Part shown: piece by piece, positions 31,869 through 44,100 of the stretch | Layout: each line of letters opens with the position of its first letter | How positions within the stretch are numbered: the stretch's first letter is position 1 | Source: Fasciolopsis buskii | Taxonomy: Eukaryota > Platyhelminthes > Trematoda > Plagiorchiida > Fasciolidae | NCBI GenBank assembly: GCA_008360955.1 | Contig: LUCM01009999.1 | Location: forward strand, 1 to 64,000 | Direction: 5' to 3' | Length of the DNA stretch: 64,000 nucleotides | Translations under genes and position numbers: made by a program | The notes under the pieces: model-generated | What the model was told of the DNA's origin: nothing | Database searches by the model: none | The model's input: the letters and a program-made list of their open reading frames with translations, nothing else

Positions 31869-32149
31869 TGACATGAACTTACCAGGACCAAATCATGTAA
31901 GGAGTGTATCGAAAAATCGATGCGCCATGCATTGGTTTTTAATTGTGAATGATATAATGTTAATAACACAGCGTTGTTGGTAGATGTAATGCGCCAACAT
32001 TTCGATTACCGTGGGTAGTTTTTCTCAAGGCAAGTTCTACAATCAAAATCTTGATTGTAAAAGTTGCCTTGAGAAAGACTACCCACGGTAGTCGAAACGT
32101 TGGCGCATTGCATCTGCCAACAACGCCAAGTTATTAACATGACATGAAC
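31869..32149 (+). mobile_element. Inverted-repeat element, copy 2, with 10-base target duplication
   Basis: TGACATGAAC occurs at 31869-31878 and again at 32140-32149, directly flanking the element. Inside, the first 75 bases match copy 1 (21767-21839). The rest is a palindrome: left arm 31959-32046, loop AATC, right arm 32051-32139. The right arm carries the hairpin GACTACC-CAC-GGTAGTC followed by GAAACGTTGGC. No coding capacity. The short unequal duplication and hammerhead-like end fit a Penelope-mobilised non-autonomous element; this is inference. Confidence 0.8.
32054..32107 (+). ncRNA. Hammerhead-like fold with non-standard core
   Basis: GCC pairs with GGC (stem I), a perfect 7-bp stem II GACTACC/GGTAGTC with loop CAC, then GAAACGTT with a self-complementary ACGT as in the Penelope-like hammerhead at 4144-4188. 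In place of CTGANGA the linker reads TTGAGAAA, so core positions 3 and 8 differ. The same linker is in copy 1 (22067-22107). Probably not self-cleaving as it stands. Confidence 0.5.
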
Positions 32150-35100
32150 ATTTCTAACTTCCGAGAAAAAGCTGTTGAAAAGTCCTAATTTAACCCATTC
32201 TGGCATTTTTTCTCAGCCGAGGCCGAAAAGCAGGCAAGTGGTTATTCTGCTTATTACCGCGACTTACATTTGAATCCATTATTGTCTTCTCGCCCGGCAA
32301 AGTGTGGTAACTTTGGATATTTTCCGAGGACATTACCGTCTACATCCCTAGTGTCCCAATGGATCCTCTTACGCGGCTTCACTGAGGTTAAATTACCAAG
32401 GTCATTCATTTCTTCACGTGACGTGCTAGTGATCACTTGCTAACTGTAAGTTGCCGAGTTCACATGAACGTTTCTCAGATTTGTGTTAAATAATTGAACA
32501 AGTGTCCTTGAGAACGGTAGCACTGAGATTTACTTAAGTGACTGAACCCTTCCAAAATTCATATCATTACAACGGAAGCCATTCTTGTATTAAATACATG
32601 AAATCTTTACGCACGTTAGGATGAATGCTAACTACTATTTCTGTCGATTATTTGGTTTCACCTAGACTGTCATGTGGCTCATTTGCAGCGAACTTTTTGC
32701 GATTAACTGATGTACTTTGCTCAGCCACCTTACTTGGCATTGTTTGCCATAGTTCAACGCTGTATTTTGTTTGAATTCCCAAATTTTGTTTTGAAAACAC
32801 TGTTATTTCCAAAAATGTTCGCATTGGTTTTGTCGCCAATTCGATTAAGCAAAGTAACTAATACAGCTAATTGTTGGCCCCAAAAAGATCAACTAGCATG
32901 TCGAGGCGGCGAATTACATCGAGGTCTTCTTATTGCCGAGGCCACTCGCGAACAACTATGTGGAGGAGGTTGAAGAAAGCAGTGTGGGTAGCGAAGGCAG
33001 AACTGTACGGCTTCCGACCATTAGGTTTCGATCAGTGGAGAGCGGTATTGGATGGTAATGCTCCATTTTGGCATGCACCTATCGCACATAGGCCAAAATG
33101 CCAGCATATTCACAGCGCTCCAAGAAAACAATCACGTCAAGTGAGCGTGCTGCAGAACACGATGAACCACCGGTTATATTCGGGAGATTTATATGTAGAC
33201 ACCGAAAATTTATGGTAAGATATTTGTCATTTATGAACATGGAGATGTTGTTTTTGCATCGGCATTTCCTGCATCAAATGGGAACTCTTGTTTGTACGAT
33301 AAAATGCATGGTAAAGGTAGCGTTACAATTTTCCTATTATTGATCATGGCTGTTCGTGAAACCAGCCACTGTAGTTCCACAACGAGGACTTTGATGGAAG
33401 TAGAGGAATCATCGCATTTGGTTGAGTGATTTACGTGATTTCCGCCTCCTGGTAATATTGAAACTTACAAGAAGGTGCATTGAAGTTTGGGTACGCTAAC
33501 ATATCTCCCATTATAAGAACAACGGAGAGATAATTAGGATTACGTGGTGAGGTTGCACCATTTACTTGAGGAGCTCTCGGAGCTGCCTTATTCAGATACC
33601 ACAGCTGTTTTGGACCTTTTCGAAACCGTCCTCTATGGGTTCTATACATGGTTGCGACCGATCTATTCTCAAAAGGCCATTTGTTCTCACAGACTATGAA
33701 AGTGATGACGGTTCATGTCCTTTATCGAAACGGACTCAACAGTGTTGTAATTTACATCCAGATCACCCTCAAAATCCTTTAATTTTAATGTCTCCAGCTC
33801 CAATATTGGCGAGTACGTAATCGTCAATAGATTTTGACACCATCGAGCAAATGTGCTCTCAGCTTTCGACAGGTCTCTTCAACACCTTTAGTCGATCCGA
33901 AACTCAGCTTCCTCGCAAGTATACCGAATTTCGTGCGAAGCTATCATTTTTTCAAGGTACCACATGTTCCTCCGTGCATGTCTGTGACCAACAAACAAAC
34001 TGAAGAAGTTTCCGCTCTAAATAAGAAATCGATGAAAGGAAACAGTTATACGATAAGTAGTAATGTTGGAATGGGGATGATAAGAAATCCCTGCCGCTAA
34101 GTCTTCCCTACAAGAATCACCGTCGAAGATGACCCGTCAGATAACTAGTATCAGGATCAACTGTCCATATTGATACCAAACAGCCACAATTAGTTGGAAC
34201 TTCTAGGGAACGGATTTTCGGATTTTCAAAATCTCAAAGAACAGTTAAAGGAGCCAGATTTTTATGACTAAGTAGTAATTACGCATTTGCTAACTGTTCC
34301 GCGTTTAGGTTAAATTATTACAAAACGTGTCCGAAGACATATGGTGACTGCACCCGTCAGCTGCTGAAGCGGTCAATGACATCTTTTACCTTCTGTCAAC
34401 TGAGTTTAAAAGGGGCACACTGGAAAATAGCTTTTTTCGGGACGAAAGTATGTTCTTTAGTGATAAGTAATTTGCGCTATTTCGTATGAAAGTCTGGAAA
34501 CGTCATGGTTTGCAAAACTTATGAAAACGGGCCTGTCCAGAATATACGAGAAAAGATACATCGTTGTGTGCAAAAAAGCGTAGGTGTCGGGAGTGAGGTT
34601 TACGACGAAATGTTCACCATAGTGGATGTATAATATCTGTGCGATGAAGTGGGATGCCTAAATTTATGGAACGTATCATGTAATAAAAGAAATAAGTGCA
34701 TACTTGCATACATACGTTTATGCGTTTGTTTATCTACGTTTATGTCATACTACCCTACTGCATTGAAGGTGCTGCGGAAAATCTACTAACATTGACATAT
34801 TCGTTTATGGAAACCGACATAAATTAAATTTTGCGAATCACTCAGTAATCATTGTAAATTTCGTTTTAAATAAGATGTGCAACGATAACTTTTTTTCGCT
34901 ATTCGTTGGAGTTATCTCACGAACCCTATCCAGACAGATTCCTTGGGTGTTTTCTGTTGGGTTCTCGATCAAGCTAGTGGCCTGTTAGTTAGGTGAAAAT
35001 CTCATTAACTACCCCAGAAAACCTTAGAGATATGTCACCTTCCAATCCAAAAAAATGTGCGGAAGCCAGTCACGCTCCTGATCTACGGAGACAAAATATA

Positions 35101-38100
35101 GGTGAGAACGATAAAACAAATATAGTGATAAACAAGGAGATGGTAGTTGCTGTCAGTGACTGTATGCAGCCTCACAAAACTATAACGTAAAATGATCATC
35201 TTTTATGACAGCATCTTACCTGAGTTGGCGAGGTTGTCCAGTTGAAGAAATGTGGGATAACTGCAAGCTGTTGATTCTGCCAATTGTGAGCGGCTTTGTA
35301 GTGTGTGGAAAGGCGCTTCATGTAACGGAATCGGCACAACCTCTGAGGTTATTGCGACATCTTGCCGGCGATAGACAATGTTAACTTCATTCATCTGGGT
35401 TGTGCCATTGTGTCAAGAGCAATGCTAGGTATCGCATGCAGTCTTGAATTATATATTGAAAAACGCATCTGTGACGGAGTTAACTGCACCGAGGTTTGTC
35501 ACATGTCTACGATGAATAGCGAAAAACATCATAGTGAGCAAACTTTGTGGCCAAAGCCGGTCGGGAGCCAAATCAGTAGTTTTTTGGGAGGCTTTGTTGT
35601 CTGTGAAGCCCCTGAATCCGTGACATTTTATTGTTTGTCTAAGGTGCCGAACATGAAGGCATCAGCAGGCAACTCTCTATTAAACTTGCTGCACGAAACC
35701 CTTATCAGCAATAACCGTTTGGAAAAAATACTCATGGTTTCTAGGTTTCGTCCGAGTGGTGTCGAAGTACGGCCCCGACCGAAGTGTTTAAGGATTCGGC
35801 CACCACAATAGCAGTTACTAAAGGGTCGGGAAGTGTACATTGGTTTCTTTTTTGATAGCTTCATTTGTGGAGGTTAAAACTTATTGTGCGGCCTCACGTG
35901 GCGTAAACTTGTTTTTACTTTCTCTCAAGCGATCTATGAGTGGGCAGCGGTTCCTGCAAATTTAGACACAGGTTGATGATGGACCTTATGCAGGCCGGCA
36001 AACGATCGTGGTTGTCAATTAGAGCATGGCTTTGGATAGTAGCGGAAGGGAAGGCTCCTCCCATAAGAGTGTGACTACCAGCTCATTTCAAAGCTTTGAT
36101 CGTGATGCCATGTTTACTGAAACGAACATAGGCGTTCGTATACAAGCCCGATTTCGCTTTTCTGGGAGGTTTCCTGTTAAAACACCATCCAGAAGCACAT
36201 ACACTTTACCTGATCTCTGTACAGTTTCGTGCATGAATTTATGCACACTAGTAAACCTGCGAAGGATATGAACCGTGTGGCTGAGCCAAAAAGGCATCCT
36301 GACGAACTCTGACAACCCAAAACATGACTAATACTGGTACTGATATTTTGTCTACTCCTACGGGGATCTGACTGCGGCGGAAGATGGTATACACCGATGA
36401 CAAGGAGATGAAGTCCTAGTTATTTGGAATCAAGTACCCGTTGAAAAACGCGACGTTAAAGGGCGCTTTACATCGCGCAGTGGGTGGTCGGTCAGCACTG
36501 GAAATGTGGGGAGAGGCCAACAAACTGTTATAGGAGTATATGATGCCAATTTTTAACAGAAGGCCAACTTCTGCCATGGCTACGTGGAAATCCTGAATTA
36601 CTAAAGCGGCCGGACATCAACATTTAGAGGTCCTGTATCCTCTATTTGTTGGGCTACCTTTATAGTTCCCAGATATTTTCCGGTATTCGGAATGCCGACT
36701 ACTTTATGTTCTTCGGGCCTGCGGCCCTGCGGGCCGAGTTGTGATTTCAGCCGCAACAGCTTGCGATTCGGCCAAATTCAGCAGCTTCTGGTTGTCTATT
36801 ACTCTTCCATGCTAAACTTCAGCGAATGGGTCAAACTTTTGGAGAAAGCATACTTATGATTGGGTCTGGAACGGCGGTGAGGGTGAATATCCATCCAAAT
36901 AGACAATTCAAACCCAGATCATGGGTTAGGGGCAATGGTCGTAATTAGGGTAACGGTCCAGTTTGCTTTCCGTTGGGGCGTCTGTTTATGGAGCTCGAAT
37001 ATTTCGCTAACCTCAGCACCTGCATCTTTAAGGAGCACTCGGGTTGTCACTAAATCATAGACGCGTGTTAGGTCACAGCCAGTAGATAGGCCGGCTTCCA
37101 GTATTGCAACCACGAGCGCATATCTTATTTTCTCCTTCTGCTTCTAGAGGATGCTCACCGCGGATCACTTCGTTTGCTAAACTTCTGGAATGGTTGTTGT
37201 CCTCACGGTAATCTTTGCTGATGAAAGAAGGCGCTGCCTCGGTGGGCCACTGATACGCCTGCTCCGACGGTGGTTGTAGCAACCTTACGGCTTGAATCTA
37301 CCAGTTGATTATCTTTGCAATGACTCATCCATTATAGTAGAAGCAGCTGCTATATCGTTTTCCCCGGTGAGATCAGGGCTATGGAATGCGAAATTGTTTG
37401 TGGCTGTACCACGACTCACCACTGCTGGGATCTCCTCCAGTGGATACTTCCTAACCAGGAAGGTGGTCGCATCAGCCGTCAGGTAAGCAGATCTTCTAAA
37501 GCAGCAGCCGGAGTTATAACCACTTTCTTCAACTCTTCATTTATGTGTAAAGATTTTTAAATATTCTGCGCCACCGGCTGCGAAATTTGACCGACGAATA
37601 ACACATAAATACCAAACCTAACATCCTCGGAAAATGGAAACTTGTTGCGGGAAATGTACGGGGATACTGTACAAAAAATGATGGAAATTGATATCAACCA
37701 ATAAAATTCAATTGAAGCAACTCCTTGGGGGAGTTGTCGGTTAGTCTCTTCGGTTGACCTTCTCCCATGTTCGACGAGTTGACGCCACTATGTAATAAAG
37801 GGAAAAAGACCCATCGGCTCAGCCCAAACTTCCTTTCTGACAGCATTAGAACTCTGTCACACTGTCCTCTTCCCAAGAATGTGCCGGCCCCAGTGCTGCT
37901 CGATGATGTTCTTACTATCTTGCCAGCTTCTTATTGCATCTCGGCTGTCCGTCACTATTAGCAACTGGTGGCGGTTGGGCAGAGTTAAATCGAATCTAGT
38001 GCACTATCAGTAGTTTGCCGTCTTGGCGACCTTCTTGACGTACCAATCACGCCCTCCGTAAATACTTAAATGGGTTTTTTGTATGAACCTTTCCCTGTAT

Positions 38101-41100
38101 TATAAAACCTCGAAGGTGACCCACGTTGCGGCCGTTGTCTGTAGGGCAACTCCTGACCTGCGTAGCTACAGGCACACTTAGGCCTGACTACCCTAGGTAT
38201 TCTCATGGTGTGTTTGAGCTCTCATTCCGTTTAATGAACCTTGAAGAAAATCATATTACAGTCAGTCCTGAAGAATCTACGCGTAGACAATGAAGTCCAC
38301 CAGCAGAAACGAAGCGGGCGGTGAGGCTATCGCTGTCAGTGGGCGAAATTTGAGGGCCAGAATACAGAACTCGGTGCTGTGTCCCTCTTGATGCCGAGGA
38401 CTCAACAGCAAGCTAGAATACATAGAGATGAGACGTCATCCAGAATTCTAGTCTCAGGAACTTTCGCAAAACATTAGCAGTTGGCAATAATTCTCTTTGT
38501 GCCATTGCCTGGCCTCTTCCCCGCCGGTGATGCCGCATGTTCCCCTTTTTCTTATGATCAACATATTGGCCACTCCCCATAGTAACTGGCTTTAATCATA
38601 TCGCCCCGATCTGGTTGCAGACTTTAATCAGTAGACCCACTCGGGTACAAAAACCATTTTTACCTTGGCTGACATGGAACCGAAGGGGTCCTGCTTTCCT
38701 TCACTTCTTGAGATTATTAGTAGTGGCAACAGTGTTCAGGATCCCACCCTTCACCATCGGTAACGGGCCAGTGGTGTTCGCCCCGACTCATTGTTCTGCT
38801 CTGTCTTTCTTAATTGGTTCTAAGGGGTAACCGGTTTAGTCATTGGACTTTTAATTGTCGGAGACATAAACATGACGTGCCCAGGATTATCGTATTCTTG
38901 AAGATGCAATGCCACCAGTAAAGATAAAGGACAATTGCGTTATTTTTCATTTAAACACCTTGTCCGATTTGCTGGTGTGTTCCTAGAAAATTTGTCTCTG
39001 TCTTTTGCTTGGTTACTACGGGCTTTGTCCCTGTTTTCTTGTTTACACATGACAGAACATTAAACAACTTCAATGCGTTCCATGCATCTCATAATGTCCC
39101 CATATCAGCCTGACTGGTTCGCGCTTCACGGCCAAAGGTTCATGCCAACTCCCACCTCGGAAGCCAAGAACATGAGAGATAAACCCATCGTACACCTGCT
39201 TACTCCTCCAGTCAGCTTCACTTAAGGTTAAACAGGCGTTTGCCATGTGGGGAAATCAAAAGGTTGCAACCCTTTAGTGTGCCGGTAACCTTCCCAAATT
39301 GGTTAGGGGTTCTTTTTATTTCCACAAAAATGTGGTCGGACGCGCTGTCTAAAGTGGACCACTGGCGCAAGCAATTTTCCCTTCCTGTTCTACTTGGGCT
39401 TGTTAAGACATGAGGCAAGGCCCGTATAAGTAGCGGCCACTTGGGGGTCTCACTACTTCTGAGAAAAATAGACTCTAATGGCCGGGTCATCAGTTTCGGG
39501 ATCCAAAACGAAACTTACACCCTTACCTAATAAAATTGGGTAGCGCCAGATTGAGCGTTGCAGTCCGCAACTTATCCGACTTTGAAAATAGTTCGCCACA
39601 TTTCTGACCAAGAGCAACTTTTCCAGGAAGGAGCCGGTGAAGGAAGGCAGAGGTTCATGCAAGGCCTTTTGCAGTACGTCGAAATTAAAAAGCCAGCCTC
39701 GAGAGTGACCGTGTTTGTTCTGAAGACGAAGGTGCCACCAACTTGTTGAGCCTCCAGCATTTTGCTCTGTCTGCTCAGGCTCATCTTAGAAAAGTAACTT
39801 TAATTTCTTACAAGAAATTGGCATCCGGAAGCTTTGTTCTGAGTGTAGCTTGATGCGACTTCTTAAATGCTCCATCTAATCGGTGTTCGTTTTAGCGTAT
39901 AGGCCTCCTGTAAGCTGTGAAGTCGTCGAGACGGATGAGATGCCCTAGGGATCGAATCAATCTGGAACATTGTTTTCGAGTCATTGAAAGATTGCAGGGC
40001 TTTTGCCAACCCAAAAACATAGACACAAATTAGCATAAGCCATTGAACTCACCAATTTTGCAGCTAAACTACGTATTCATAGATATGGTCTTTCCAGGAT
40101 TCCACCTGCCGTGATAGGCCACCATTAGACTAGACATTACTCGCTGTGGTTGCTGTCCACAAGGAGATTCACTTAGAATGGTGAAGAATTATGGACCAGC
40201 GAGTCTCACATGCATTATTTGTAATCATCTTGGTAGAATGGATGGCGGGCGACTGAATAAGTACCTGAAGAATCAATAGCTTATGTTTAAAACGCAGCAT
40301 AGTTTTACAAAACGTTCTCTTTAACCTAGTTGAGTTTTAGATGAGGTTACAGAGAAATCCGATCAGGGTTGGGGGGAATGGCTACGCTGCTTGCACTTCA
40401 GCAAACCTTTTGATTAAGTGAACCACCGACAGCTGATGCAAGACATTCAGTCTTTCGGAAATTAAACTTGGGTTTGGGACGGGTCTTATATCTTATGGCA
40501 AATAGTAGGTTTTATGCCAGGATGAAAAACGAAAGCTTGGGACAACTAGGATTGGCAAACAAGGTACCACAATGATCAACTTTGAACCATTAATCCAACT
40601 GCGAATTGAGGACCGAGCAGCGAAACTGGAAGTGCTCTGTTTTAAATGCATGAAGGTTGCGGGAGCACGTAATCGGATAGGATTAGAAAAGCACTAACTA
40701 GAATATCATTTTAATCGTTAGGAGCACGAGTGAATGGTAAGTTCATTTAAGAAACACGGTGATTCGAGATAGGACTTCAGTCGGCCATGCAAATCTAACC
40801 TTCAGAAAGGATACACAAATCCCCGGTAGTATTCTTCGTACAGGGGTGAATGAACAACATTTTCCCAGAAGCCCACAACCGGTTTCACGGTTATTGCAGG
40901 TATGCCTACCTGGTATCCTTCTGTTCAAATGTACTCATACTGGTACTCACCTTACCTATTTTTAAATGAGATTTTAGTGAGAAACTGAGAAAGGAGCGCC
41001 CAGTATTTGGATGGTCGGATAGAAGAATGACAGATAAGCGCGCCTGAAGAGCGGCAATAACCGCAAAACCAGTCGTATGCTTCCGGGGAAATTTTGTTCA

Positions 41101-44100
41101 TCGATCCGTGTGCAAAACATACTAATCAGGGGTTGGAAAGCACCCTTGTAATCTGGGTTGTCCCTGATTTGGAGTGGGGCATTCTATTAAATAAAAGGAA
41201 GAGAAATGTTACCTTTGACCCAAAAAGGAATAATTCTACTGGGAATTCCGGGGTTCTGCGGACCCTGTAGCAATCCTGAGCATGGGCTGTGCGTGGACCA
41301 AATAGTATAAGGCTGCTGCCGATGAGGTGTGTTTAAGCTGTCTAGGCTATGGTATGTAGTATCTTTCACGGAGCCAGAAGTATTTATCCCTGTGTACAAG
41401 GTGAAAGTGAAGACATGCAATGCTTCATGCAGGCATGAACACAATTCCTCAAAATGAATGTTCGTTGCCTTGGGAGCGCCCAAAGAATTATTATCATAAT
41501 GGCCGGGGGACGGAAAGCAGTATGCAGGAAATCTGGAAGGCTTTAATCTGTACTTACTGGAAGAAAGTGGATTCAGGAACAATTTCACGGAAAAGTTCAA
41601 AGCCTTTGAAAGATTCCGCGGGGTAGACTCTTATATCACGTTTAGTAAAGCCAACAAGGATAGATCGCCAAGTAACCGCACAAAGCTGTGACAAGCTTGC
41701 TTCAGGCTAGATGTGCATGCACATTCCTTCTACGCTAGAATGGAAAAAGCTCTCGACAGAAGTTTTGAACGCCTAGGATGCAGGGATCGTTTAAAACATA
41801 ATTAGATAAGATAGAGCGCGAAATAGTTCCAGTGTTGGTGAGCTGATCCTCAGGAGATCGCAAAGCATACCAGTGATGTGAATGTTGTTCACTTCGGTAT
41901 TCTAGAATAATTCAGCCTCATACTGATAAAATCAGCGTGCTTGAATCATCCATGTTAGGTCTTGGGCAGCACTTAAGTTCCATTCTATTCAACTTTGTAA
42001 TCTGCGAACAGTTTTATGCGGATTTGAGGATTCTACTTTCGGAGTCAGCAGCGCATCTGCACAAATTTGATTTGCAGGTCAACCATGGATAATCAATGTT
42101 CGATCGCGATAATAATAATCCCCAAGTAGTTCGCATGGTAGAGGCCAACAGGCCTTTTTCTCGTGCGTGTTTGAGTTTTTCTTTGAGTCTTATGTGAGGC
42201 ACCGAGTTGGAAGTAGAAAATCTGGAAGATGAGGTGGCACTAACGCAAGCGCTGGTGTGGACAGTGCTAAACCAGAGAGGCAGCTAGGTGCTAATATGAG
42301 GGGCCTATAGTGACTGTGCATTGGTTCGGCCGAGGTTCAGGAATTGCTCTCTTGGACTCATATTAATATACTGTTCATTATTAAGAATGGGTTTACTCAT
42401 TTATGTTACGATATCCCGGGGGAGAGCATTCCAAGTGGATAACATCCTATGGGCAAACAAACTGCCTGCCCTGAATATCCGAAGTCTTACTTTTGAAACC
42501 TTTCTGGGGTGTCCTCTTAGGAAGAACGAAAGACAGATTTCAAAGTATTTCTCTGCTTGAACTGATGCTAAGAGATGATATGTAAGAAATGTGCCTGCAA
42601 TTTACGGAAACAGAAAACGCAGCACGAACCAAAATCCAGTAAGTGTACCAGCCAGCAAAACAGAACGACAGTATGTTTCCCCGTTTTAGAAAGCCATGCG
42701 CGTGACAATGTCAGAATTTAACCAGCGCAGTGCAATTGAATTGCGCGAGAACGAATACGGAACGCGGCACGGTGATAAACCTGCTTCTTTAGTTGTATTA
42801 TTCAAGAAGTAAGCATGGAAGCAGAATCAACGTCTGCAACTTAAAACGCATAACATGATTAGTAGTCAAAACTCAAAATTAGATAAAGCGTTTGACAACG
42901 TGATACAGTATCCCCTGGAATTGCTTTTTATTGGCAGAATGCGAGTCATTACACGTGTTATTGCATCACCTTTGCTTATGCCAGACGCAAAACGCGCCGG
43001 AGGATACCAGCCTATAAAGGCCTATCTACAGAAGGAAGTAAATTTTTCGTCCTCATAAGTGCTTCTTCGAGTAACATCCTTTTAGTCGAGCTTATCAGGC
43101 ATTACGGCAGACTTCAAATGAGTAGCATTTTCTTCATTTTAAGCAACGGTTAATGGTTTATCTTTGGCGTCAAAAGACTGCTTTTCCTGCCGATGGTTTA
43201 ATTCACTGCCTGTCAACGGTTATTTTGTGGCATTTACTCTCCCCATTAATACAGGTCAAGGTGGAACCAGTTGTGCATTGCCCATCAAAAGAAATGGTTT
43301 TCAAGCAATCGGTAGACTGGAGTCAACTTAGTAATGTTGAACCATGGTCGATCGCACTATACCAAGCTAGTATCTCAACCTGACTAGCGAAAATGCGGTT
43401 TCTTCGGAAGCGGGACTGAGCAAGAGACACAAACAACGATAGTCAATCGGCCTTGCAGAGGACGGGGAAATGTATGGTCTTTCCCGAGTGGGTTAATTGT
43501 TGTTCCCCTGTACCAATTGCAGGCCTTCTTTCTTATACAAAGCTTATATCGGAAACAACAATAAATGGACTATTTCTTCATGCAGCAAGTAAAATAGGAT
43601 GAAAATTTTTCACAATGGGAAAACAACCATATGACCTGAAATAGTGCCTTCATGTTGCCCCGGTCATCCTGCGCCAAATTATTAGAGAATCAGTTAACCC
43701 CACTCTAGAATTTTCTTATTTACTGCTAAGTTTAACACATATCCTGTATACTTACATCGTTTTAATGGGTGCGCATTATTTTTCCGTTTAAGCGAGCGTT
43801 GGAACGAATCGGGGGCAAAACGTGTCCAGAGCTAATTCATTAAGAATGGTGTAGTGGACTTTCTTTGTATCTCTCGCCGTCAGGTTGAGGTGATGTATTA
43901 TGTTTTCTGTTTCATTCACGGAGATCCATTGAAGTGAATCTGGAAGAGTCTGATGCCCAGCCGAAGTAAATACTATAGAAAGAATTATGGACACTCGAGA
44001 GACGCAAGATGAAACTCGTCCTGTGAAATTGAAACTGAACTGAAATGAACTGAACAAATGAAGCCTGTGCTTATCCGGAACTGCTTATTTTTCATTACTC

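Noticed and set aside
34390..34660. Possible Tc1/mariner transposase remnant (a DES near KVWKRHG)
   Set aside because: Only two short words fit, with stops between them, and no terminal inverted repeats with TA duplications were found. A profile search of the translated region would decide.
39218..39490. Frame with DSASDHIFVEI, like the end of a LINE endonuclease
   Set aside because: A single SDH with weak surroundings can occur by chance; no other motif of the domain was found near it.
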